From Brachypterus glaber (taxonomy: Eukaryota; Arthropoda; Insecta; Coleoptera; Kateretidae): a stretch of DNA of 64,000 nt. The notes below the pieces were generated by a model. The model made no database searches. It was not told the origin of the DNA and saw only the letters and a program-made list of their open reading frames with translations. Where the stretch lies: the NCBI GenBank assembly GCA_958510825.1, contig OY294051.1, positions 28,197,265 to 28,261,264 on the forward strand. Reading direction: 5' to 3'. The position numbers and the translations under genes are program-made. Positions 34,701 through 46,700 of the stretch are shown piece after piece. Every line of letters begins with the position of its first letter. Position 1 is the stretch's first letter.

Positions 34701-37700
34701 TTGTCATAGGCAACGGGTGGGAAATAGGCACTAGCTACTAAGGGAACGTTCAAGTATTACGTAACGCAAATTTTGATCATTTTGGACTTTTAATACTTGA
34801 ACGTTCCCTAACTAGGTCGTAGGAAAAAAATAATCGTTCGGTTCGATTTTTTTCAAATGCGAATTGGTGCTAAAGTGCAAAAAGACACGAGATATTAAAG
34901 AAAATACTTTAGATGCCAAATTTTACGTCAAAATATAAGAAAGGTTTAATTATTGGTTTATAGTCGTTCTGGGTCGCCCTGTCAACTCAAGACCTAGATC
35001 TAGTGTCCCTAGTTCTGGGGCACTCCTAAGTCATGGAGTAAAAAATATTCTAAAAATAGCCCTTAACAGGACCCTAGCAATTTAACGCAAAAATTAATGG
35101 AAACATTTTTCTCATATTTTGATATAAAATTTATTTTTTTATTTTTTGATATCGTATTTTTGATACTTTTGCACAAATTTGCACTTTAATAAAAATTAAA
35201 CCAAACGATTTTTTAGTTTTTCTTTTAAATTAATAGATACATTACAATATTACATTAAAAATTTGATACGGCCCACCGTGTTAAGTAAAATGATATTTGC
35301 GCTTAAACGTTATGTCATATATTTTTTATGTGACTCATTACAAATGTTAAAAAACTTTTGATAGTTTCAAATAAAAATTATTTCCAAAGGAAAAAACTAC
35401 TTAGTAAATTAAAAACAAGTTTATTCTAATATAAATACTTACATAAGGAAACAAACAAAAAGAAAATAATAGTAATTATATACCAAGGTAGAGAAGACAT
35501 TTATAGCCGAGCGTATTAAAGTATTCTCTACCGTAGTTTATATATTATTTTTTTCACTACTAGCACTATTTAACTATTTTTATTCAAATAATAAAATAAA
35601 TTATTAACAGAAATTATATTTCTTGAAATTTTCATAAAAATCAAGTAGCCTTGATCAATGACATTTGCTCAAATAAATACTTTGAACTGACGTTTAAAAA
35701 TTTAGTTTATTTATTTATTTATTTTTCATAATATGTAGCTAATTATGGATTGTATTAATTGGTAATAATTATAATTAATTATATTTTATAAAAAAAGAGT
35801 TATTTAAAGCTATTTTCTTGGGCTTAACTAGTAAAAATTGAACAAAGAACTGAAACATCTAAAGTGACAGAAATCAATTGTTTATAAAATTTACTTCTAC
35901 TAGGAGAGAAAAAATTATTATTGCTATAGGTGAAGAAAATTGATTTCACAGTCTGAAAACATGATAAATAATGGTATGTTCTAAAGCTAGTAGTGAAAAA
36001 AAATTATTACTTTCTATGCTCAACATAAAATAAAATTCTAATTCTTAGAAAAAACAGCCATATATAAGTCTTACATGAATACAGTCAAATAATTAAAGTA
36101 GTACTGTAAAACTAGAGATTTGATCAGGGTTATAGTTTTAAATGCTAGAGCACTACTTTTTTTTATTGCTTTGCCGTGTATGTTTTATCTCTACGTTCTC
36201 TACGTTCCTGGTTTATCTTTGGCGATAAAAAAAACAACACCCTGTTTAGTGGCCATAAATTGATTTACCATTTTTTACTCCCTTCTAGTCACGCTGACCG
36301 ACACGCTATTATTTACCCCTCCCCTATAAATAAAAAACAAAACAAAAAACGACGAAGAAACTTAAAAAAAAAACTATTTCAATATTTTTTTTCGGGGCAC
36401 CGGGTGTTTATATTCATTATATTTTTTATTTTTAAACCATATTTTTACATTAATTTAAAAAAACGTCACGGTAAAACATATCTCACTCTCCCCTCGTCAC
36501 AATCATAGATAAGTGACACAATTCGTCAATCTAGAGCTTTAATGCCAAAAGCTGGCAAGATACCTAGCGTCCCTAACAGGACCGGCGCACTATGCCGCCG
36601 AAGCCCTGTTTTAATGTTCAAAAACGAAAAACTAAATTCATAAATAAAACATAAAATCGTCTAAAAAAACAACAACTAGGATATTTTGCGTTAGAAAAAT
36701 GCATTGGTTTCATTTTTAGTTAATCAGGGTCTAAACGCCAGTCGATTTTCTATACCGATGTAAAGTTTAATTTTAAGGCCTACTCTGATACCAAAATAGT
36801 ACTTTTTCTTAACATATTTACGTTTGTTCAGTAAAATTTGGTAATATCATTGTACAAACATAGCTTTAATAAATAAATATAATATTTAAGGTAAAATTAA
36901 TTTTTAAGCCTTACTTTTATATTAAAGCCTTAGGCCATTTTTTTAATGGCAAGCGCAAATATAATTTACAAATAGTTGCGCGCGCACTGACGCGCATTTC
37001 TAATTTTTATATTAAAAATTTTCTCACAGAAGTAGCATAAATAGTGTGCAAATATTATATATCCAAAGTTATCCAAAATGAAGTTTGTAGGAAAAAATAA
37101 AAGAAAAATATATTTAATATGATAAAATTTGAAAATAATTGCGCGCGCATTAGTCCGCATTTAAAATTTATACACTAAAATATTCTAATATACACGTATA
37201 CTGTACAGTTCTTAAAATATGTAAATATTAGATAACTGAAATAAAACAAAAAAAAATAAGCATTTTTATGTGGAAAAATAAGCATTATTCCAGGTAGGCT
37301 TGAAATTTTATTTTAAAAAATTAATAAGTTTATTCAATTGATTATATTGGAAATGCTCCTAAATTAACATATATGAACAAAAAAATATTTAAACGTGGTT
37401 CTTGAAATACCTCTGGGCGAAAACACAGTCCTTTGAAGAGGGCCAGCGCCAAATTATGACAGATGCAACTCGCATCAGTGAGCAGAGACTCACTCCCGCC
37501 TAAATTATGACAGATGCAACTCGCATCAGTGAGCATAGACTCACTGCCCCAACTACCAATTCAGATTAAGCATTTTTTAGATAAATGAGCCATAGGCTGC
37601 GCCTGTCTCTTAAAGACCCAAACAAACTATTGATGATGATTTGAAGAGGACACCCTAAAATTTGATTTTTATTTAATATTTCAGAAACCGTCTAAGCTAA

Positions 37701-40700
37701 TGATATGAATTTTTGCTTATAATCTAATTTATTGAATGGTTTTAATTAAATATTGTCCAAGGACAATACATTTGTTCAGGGATGTACGAATTGGGGGTTA
37801 ATTATTTTTAATTTTTAATTTTACCCTTTAATGTTAAAACTCAATTTTGACTCAAAAATAGTTATTTATGTATAGTAAACCATCTAAGATTTAATTCACC
37901 AAAAAAATATTTTTAAACACTTTTTTCTGTTTGGCCACATAGTGCGGCGCGCCGGTAACGACGATTTTATTTTATTATCTTAAAAATGCTTTAAAATTTA
38001 AAGTATATGATAATATTATTAATATATATATTATATTATAATCATTCATCATTATTTCGTCCTTAAAATATTTTTATATAAGTAATTGGGGTTTGTATAC
38101 ATGTAGGTTTTAGGACTCAAAACTCAAGAATTTGTTTACTTTCGTCGACGTTTCGAGGGCATATGTTGCCGCTCTTCTTCAGGGCTGTAATTTAATATAG
38201 AAAAATACTAGATAACAATAATTTGCTTATTCATTATCAAAAAAAGAGATCAATAATTTGAGGCTAGCTTACTTACCAAAAAAAATTTAAGTGTGTATTA
38301 CACACCGTGTCAAAATTGTTGTTGCTTTGCAATTAATCATTATATAAAATTTGAGTCCTAAAACCTACAAACCCCAATTAGGTTTATATTATATTCATAA
38401 ACATTATTATATGCCACTTGCCTCAAAAAATCTTTCGGATTTTACCTTTAAGTATCCCCGTTTTACAGTAATACCATCAACGTAATACTAATAAAAAAAC
38501 ACTGCAGGTAATTTAGTATTTAAATCATATATATTATTATTACTATTCTTATCTAGAAAGCTCACTTGATTTCTCCTTATTGTCCTAGGATTGGGTGCAT
38601 ATCCTATAGGTCCCTGCATTTTTATTGTCCTTAATATTTCAGGATCAATACCAGCTGGCTTTCTAAAAATAATAACAATTTGTTTAGAAGAGCAACCCTT
38701 AATGATCACAAATTTAACATATTTTCCCTCGTATTCCCCCGTAAAAATTACACATTTTTCTCCCATTATAACCAACGGTCCAATTACTACAGCCAATTCC
38801 AGTACCAACTTTTATTCCCCTTATACTAATTACTACTAAATTATACTCACTTCAGAGTCAATCAAATAATAACAGAAACTACTTAGTGATAAGTCGCGTC
38901 GAAAATGATTTTATGAGGTTATTATTCTGGTCAAAAAGTTACTATGGTCTGTTTCATCAAGCAAGATAGTAAGTTAAAAATCGCACAGTGAATATTTTCA
39001 AAACAGATTCGAATATTGGATGTGCGAATATACTGCGTAGTTTATTTTATAAAACAAAACTATATTCTATACACAAACATATACTATTCGAACCTGTTGT
39101 AAAAATATTTACTGTGCGATTTTTAATTTACTGTCTTGCTTAAAAAAACAGACCATAGTATATATCTTCTATATAGGCTTACATCATTGTTTTTATCAAG
39201 CCGCGACGGGCCACGGGCGACGGGCCACGGGCGACGGGCCACGGGCGATGGGACTTCCTTATTGTTTTGAAGTATACCGCAACAGTGAACTTGATGGTTT
39301 TAGCGTCTCGATTCCTACGCGGATGAAGTCGCGGGTATATGCTATGTATAGGAAACTCAAGAAAATAATATGCATCCCCCAGTTCTAGCAAAAACAGTAA
39401 TTATAACGCCAAGAAAATATAAATATTAAAATAAAACTTACATACCTGTACACTTTTTTGGTGAGATGGGACGGCCAATCGGACGCTAACGGTATTTCTG
39501 CTGGTACAATGGGCATAGGTATGATGGATAATGGGGTGTTATAGTCATCTATGGTGAAGCTATGGTACTGGACTATCGGATCAGCATGCTCAGTTAATCT
39601 AAAGTAAAGATAACAATACTAAACTTTTTGTACCTGTGCTATATGTAATTTTTGACAGCTTGGGTCAAATAAAAATCCTCAAGGACCTTTAGTGTGTGTA
39701 TAACACAAAAACATGTTAAAAGTATAATAATGTAGTTAATTGGTCAGTTTTTGATAAAAGTAAAGGATTACTCAAAGAAAAACAGCTCTTTTTTAATGTA
39801 GTTTAGTTTTGAAATAGCTATTGAATTTTAAACCTGTACCTTGAATATGAATTAAAAATGGGTTCCTCTGTGGTACCAAATAAATGTATATGTCCTGAAG
39901 TATCACCAAATGCTAAGGCTTGACTGGTAGCACTTATGTCAAAGGCCAGACACATAGCACCTATGAAAACAGATACAAATTATTACACAGGTCAACAAAT
40001 GTATTTTCGCCCGCTGAAACCAAGTCTGAGCTCAGTTTAAGTAGGGGTACACGTCTGGATTTTTCTCTACAGCCGCATTACGCTACCGAACAGGAAAAAA
40101 GTGACCAAAATTATTTTTTTGTGTATTTTAACTTTTTCAATAAAGAATTTAGAGTAAAAAGGGAAAAAAAGGAAAAGTAACCAAAATCATTGTATTGTGT
40201 ATTTTAACATTAAAGACACAAAAAATATGTTTTTTTAATTCTTTATTGTTTTCCATAGAAGAATTGATTGTTATTATTATTAAAATTTTTAAAAACATAT
40301 TTTTTATTAACTAATCATGTAAAGTTGAAATACACAATAAAATAATTTTGGTTACTCTTTTCTCGTTCTTTTTTTCTCTAAATTCTTCAATGGATAATAT
40401 TAAAAAAAAATTAAAAAACGTATTTTTTATGTTTTATTATTCATTTAAAGTTGAAATACAAAATAAAATAATTTTGGTCACTTTTTCCTGTAGAGAAATA
40501 TCCAGACGTGTAGGGGTTAAAATAAGTTCAGATTCGGTTTCAGCGGGCGAAAATACATAGGATTATCATGTGGGCCTGTGTTATTATTAATAGTTTATTT
40601 ATTTATTTTATTTATTTATTTACGGGAAAGCCCCATTACAGTAAAGTATAACAAAAAATATATAAGCTAATAATTAAGAATACTAACTAAAAGTAAAATA

Positions 40701-43700
40701 TAAATATAAAAACAAATGGTGAAATGAATTATTAATGATCTTCAATAGAGCGAATAGAGGATTTAAATTTTTTTAAATTTCCTTTATGAAATGATTAGGA
40801 TGTTAGGTGTAGAATTTGGTACCCCATATTCTTTTGTGTCACTCTTTTTAACTTTTTCTCATTTTCTATAGGTTTTCAATTTTGGTCCTGTTGTTTAATT
40901 ATACTAATGAAGCAGTTTTCAACCAATCACAGAGCAAGGTTTTTAATTTGTATATTGGTGTTAGTGATTGCTAGCATGCTGTCTGCTGCTCTTCTGTGAA
41001 AGCAATATTAGGGACTGTTCTATCTAGGGGTGAGAGGGTAAGATTAAAGGTTATAAGCTTTACTCAAAAAGGGTGAGAGAAAAAGTAAAAAAGAATGAAA
41101 AATGGGGAAGGGGTTAAGAAAATTGTAAAAAAAGGTTACATAATTTTTTCTACTTACCAGGATTTTCCATTTGTAGCATACAAAGTTTGGGTTCAGCCAA
41201 GGCAATGGTATCCAAAAGTTGGACTTGTCCCATAGCGGAAACTACAGCTAATCTGGACGAAATGGATGGAATGAACCTTAAATACATCGGATCTAGAACG
41301 GTTTGCATTGGTGATACGGCCCTTAACATTCTTAGGTCGTAGGCCATTAAAAATCGGTCTACAGCTAGGGTACCTAACCTACAATAACATGTGAAGGGTA
41401 CAAGGGAAGAATATTTTTAATAATTGTGAATAAAATAGTATACATATCTTGTTAATAAAACTCGCATTTCAAAGCTCGAGATTATATCTCAACTCGACAC
41501 TTTGTCTCTCTTGTCTTAAAATGTAAAGCTTTCCTAACATGATACATAATATTAAGCGCGTTTATAAGTAGAATCAAGACTATTTCAAACGCACGTCAAA
41601 ACAATTTAGAACCTAAATACATACTTCACAGACAGCACATTGTAACTATTAGATATCCAGGGGATATACTTTCTGGATATCCAGTATATACAATGGATAG
41701 ACATCCTATGGTTATCCAAATGTCCGCCTATATCCAGGATATCCACTGGATATCCTGAATATACTTTGGGGAGGTTAAAAAGAATTGTCCACTGGATATC
41801 TCGTGGATATCCAGTGGATATCCTGGACATAGGCGGACATTTGGATATCCATGAGATATCTAATGTCAATCCAGGCTATCCATTGGACTGGATATTCAGA
41901 AAGTATATCCTTCAACAAGTACATTTTCACCCCGCGTTAATACAAGACGTTAATAATTTGAATTTCGCGTCTGCGTGAATCCTCGCAGTCTCGAGGGGGG
42001 GAACAATTCACCAGTTCCAACCACACGAGCCTGCAAGCTTCCTTTTCCTCGTGTATAGTGGTAGCGTAGTGTCGATGCTCTGGGATTTGCAGAAGTCATT
42101 CGACTTACTGTAGCCTGCTCGGTAAATATATATATTTAATTATATAAATTTATACTTAGTATAAATTTATAACCTTAGAGCAAATTATTACAACAAATTC
42201 GTTTCTTTGCAGACTCTTCGCTAAACACCACACCAAACATATATTTTGTGCAACTTGCCTACGCCCTATAATTTTCCTAACGGTTTTTGTAAACGATGTT
42301 TTAATACTTTCGGAGCTGCCCTATTTTTTCATCTGTGATATTATTTTGGAAACTACCAACAATAGACGTGATATTTTTTCCACCAAAACTTTTTTTTTCT
42401 GTGAATCCTGAACCCTAAATAAACCGCCCTGGGACAAAAAAGTGTCTCGCGGCAATCCCCTGGATATCTAATAGTTATTATGTTCTGTCTGGGTCTCAAA
42501 TTTTGCATAATATATTTTTACAAACAATTTAACTTCTTTTTTTTCTTTTACTACCATTTTTTTGTTATTTAATATTTATTTATTTTTATGTACTATTATT
42601 ATTATTACCAAATGTTTTTGTAAGACTAGGCTGAAGGACCTCGATCAATGGTAATTGACAATAAAGTACTTTTTATTATTATTATTATTATGATATTATT
42701 GTCCATTTTACCATGAAAGTTTGCTTTTAAGGGCCATCCACAAGAGCAAATTACCAAGGTAAAATGGGTGAAATGCAAAATTAGATGGTATTTGGTATTA
42801 TTATATTATTCACAACGCATGCGCTATAATAATATACGGTAGATTCGAATTTTCAAAAAAAATCAAAAATCAAAAAATTCTTCTTAAACTTAAAAAAAAA
42901 AATCGAAAAAAGCCGAAAGAAACTTCCGATGAACGTAATTTTTTCAGGAAAGGAAATAAAATAAAAATGAAAAATTTTTAATTTATTTTTTTTTTATTTT
43001 TCGTTTTTTGCGAAAAGAAAATTTAATTTTTTTTTATTTTTCGTTTTTTGCGAAAAGAAAATGTTATTTATTTTTTTTTTTTTTTCAATAATTTTTCGTT
43101 TTTCAAAAAAGATCTTTTTTTTAAATGTATAATTTTTTTTGATATTTTTTTTTGAAAATTATTATGTTTTATGATGACATTACGTCGTATCAGAACAACA
43201 AGGTTTCAACTAACATTTTTTCAGGTTTTCACTTTTTTGCATTTTTGAATAGAGCTTTTTACTACCTTTTTGCCTGTACTTAAAAACTTAAAATATGCAC
43301 ATGGCCCATTTTATTTACAATAGAACCATGTTTTATCTGCATTTTTTAGATTTGTTTAGTGCAACGAGATTCTAACTGATAATAAAGTTTAATTTGAATT
43401 TTTTAATTAAAAATCAGGTACTCCGTTAATGAAAATTAACTTAGGTCGCATCAATGTCACTAATGCATAAAAAGTTTGGCCTGCGATTTTTACCATAATT
43501 ATGGAGGTTGATGAGGAATGCTTGTGCAAAACAAGTACTAATTATCAATTTTAATAATGGTTAATAATAATTCATGCAAAATATTGCATTTATGTACAAA
43601 TTATTTAAACAAACAGCCAAAAAACATGTGAATTTAACGGTTCTAACTCAGTTAGAACACTGTTGCACTACTACTTTTCATACATTTTTGGGTTATCAAA

Positions 43701-46700
43701 GTTCCAACTGATTATTTATTTTAGCTAATATTTAAAATATCAAAAAAATGTGTATTTTAGGTTCTAATTTATCCTACAGTTCCCGGCATAAAAAATGAGA
43801 TATTGACATATTGCGATCTGACATTTAATAGTAATAATTCCTGGATTAAATTGGATTTAAAAAAATAGGTTATGGTTAAATATTAGTTTTTATGAAAGAA
43901 TTGATTGGTTGACTGACAACTAATAGTTGTTACTACTAACCCAGACTGAAAGTAATATATACTCAAAAACAATAACGAAACTGAAAATACATTTTTTATT
44001 AAAAACAAAAACCCAAAAACATTTATTCCTATACTAAAATAGGCATAAAATAATATTTTGAGCTATAAAAATCTTAATCATAATACAAAAGCATGGAGAG
44101 CCCCAAAAAAGTTACAAAACTTGTCAAGAAAAATAAATTTGGTACTAGAAAACAATGTAAATAATAATCAGGCCTATTCACACGTACCATTGATATTGAG
44201 ATTTGTGGCAATATTGACGAAAATTGCAAGGTCATGTATTAAAACTGCATGGGATTGTAATTTTTGTCAATATTGAATAGATTTCAATGGTACATGTGAA
44301 TAGGCCTGAATAATTAATATCTTGTTGGATTTCCATTGTTTTCTAGTACCAAATTTATTCTTCTTGGCATTGAATTAACAAGGTTTTGGCAATACTGCAC
44401 TGTTAAGTTATTCCAAGCTTCACGAATAGCTTCAATTAGTTGAGCTCTATTTTGGGGCCTAAAATGTGGGCTATGAGATGGCCATGGTAATACGTGGACA
44501 TTATGGCGTCTGAGGCATCTTTGCACAGAGTTTGACATGTGCACTGAGCAGTTATCTTGTTGGAATATAAAGTTGTTATTGGGAAATACTTGATTAACTG
44601 ATGGTAGCATTGCTTCTTCAAGAATTCTGCAGTAAGATTCTCCATTAAGGTTTTCTTCAAGAATAACCAGTACACCGGGACCTTGATTGCTTATCCAAGC
44701 CCAGGTATTTACTGAAAATCTTGAAGCGCGAACTTTTCGAGTATAACGCTCATTGTAACGCGTACCATGTGGCCGATATACCTTAATTTTACCATCGGAA
44801 GATGATTTAAAGTTTTTTTTCATCAGAAAACAGCACGTTTTGCCAAAAATTTGCATCCGTGTGGTTTAGGGCAAATACCAACCTAGACCCATGTGATCAT
44901 CTGATAACAATGGCTTTTTAGCAGCAGTCCTACATTTCATTTCAGAATTCTCAATTCTTCTCCGGACTGTTCGGTCTGAAGCTATAAAATTGACTTCTAC
45001 CATAACTTAAGGGGTAGTTTTAAATAGATCATCTCTCAGAATATCCAAGAATGATTCATCCTGCTCCTCTGTTGTTTTTCGTGGTCTTCCTGATCCCCTT
45101 TGTCTTGCAGTTGTTCGTTCTTTTTCCCACTTCTTTTTTATTCTCCCTATGGTGCTTCGGTGAATTCCAAATTCATCAGATACCTGGTCAATAGTTTTAC
45201 CATTTTCCTAATGTGCGGCTATTATAGCTCTTTGGGTCCCATTTAATTGTCTAGGCATAATTTTAATTTATTTTATTTTATTTCTGCTTTTAACTGACAA
45301 TATAGACACTAACTGTCATAAACCTTCTAGATTAACAAATGTTTAAAACCTAATTCAAACGTTACCATTTTTCATATCTCATTTTTTACGCCGGGAACTG
45401 TAATATAAGCCCATCCCAGCATAATACACCACTCAATTATGAAATTTAAGGTAAGTTTCATGATTTTAAAGTTTTGATTGATCAGAACTCAAATCTATAA
45501 TTTATACAGTAGAAACCTTGTTGTTCTCATTATGAGAATCTCATACGACGATTAGTAAAATAATCAAGCTCTACTTACCTGTTACTAAATCCACAAGTAA
45601 CCAACAAATTTCCCTGTACATCAAAATCTGATAAACTACCTCCATGCGTATCCAAACTGTGTTCAACCTTTAGTGTGTTTGGGTCTCTAAGATCGATCCT
45701 ACCAAGTGGGTTTCCAGCACATACAAACCGACTATGAGGCCTCAACATGACGCAACCAATATCACCTACATCCACCGACATGGTTTCTTTGCATACAGTG
45801 AGATTGAGGTCTATCAGTTTGTCTTGGTGACCTCCTATTAGTATTCTGGAGGGTGACATTTGGAGCATACATTGCATTTCATTCATATGGGTAGATCTGT
45901 ATAATTTAAAACAATATACAGGGTACACCCACCATAACTCTTCAATGGGATGAGATATAAACTTTAAATTTGGAATTTGTATATCATACAACAAAAACTA
46001 TCAATAAAATAATAATAACAATAATTTTTATCCAATACATACATATAATAAGACAACCAGCTTTATTTTAAATAGATAAACTCAATAATAACCCCCGCGT
46101 GGCTTTTACTTTATTGAGTGGATAATTATTTATTTTACCCACTCAACTGTCACTTGTCAAATTATTTTCTTGTAAATTTCATTAAAATTTTTAATAAAAA
46201 TATGAATTCCTAAGCTATTTGTTGGATAAAACCTTGTATGGCACTCATGGGTAAACCGATATTGCCCTCTCGAAAATTAACCTGCTTGGCTGACGCCTCA
46301 TGGGCAATATCTTACTTTACCCACTAGTACTATAAATAACTATTATTCGCAACTGTATATGTAATACATACATAACATGTATTAATAAAGCTGGGGAAGT
46401 ACGTGATTATAGGTCTAGACCTGTAAACTAAATATTACTGGTCTGCACCATAAATCAATAATTTCCGCTAGATGGCCCCACCATGAAGCAAGATGGCTGA
46501 ACTCCGTTTGTCATAATAAACACGAATATAATCTAATACATTTTGTTTAAAAGACTTAAATTGTACAGTTTTAATCAATGTTTTTTACTTTTGAGACTGA
46601 GAAGAATAATAAGTGTTATAAATGGTGCCTTGTCAACAAAAAATGTTTTTTTGGTTACGCGTATGTGAAACTTTACCTTTATATGATTGTGCTTTTCTTT

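Larger units (their letters stand above)
43777..45400 (-). mobile_element. Degenerate Tc1-like transposon
   Basis: CAGTTCCCGGCATAAAAAAT at the left and ATTTTTTACGCCGGGAACTG at the right form a TIR of about 30 bp, flanked by TA (43775-43776, 45401-45402). It contains a broken transposase on the minus strand, a nested MITE and an inverted copy of the transposase 3' end. It lies in intron 4 of PAN2. Confidence 0.9.

Noticed and set aside
36176..36508. A 110-codon plus-strand frame in PAN2 intron 8.
   Set aside because: Low-complexity Lys/Phe composition from poly-A and poly-T runs, with no recognisable domain.
38488..38808. A single 106-codon frame including PAN2-like sequence, taken as one exon.
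   Set aside because: Only the middle part is PAN2-like; an acceptor at 38663 and a GTGAGC donor at 38565 define a 97-bp exon whose phases match its neighbours.
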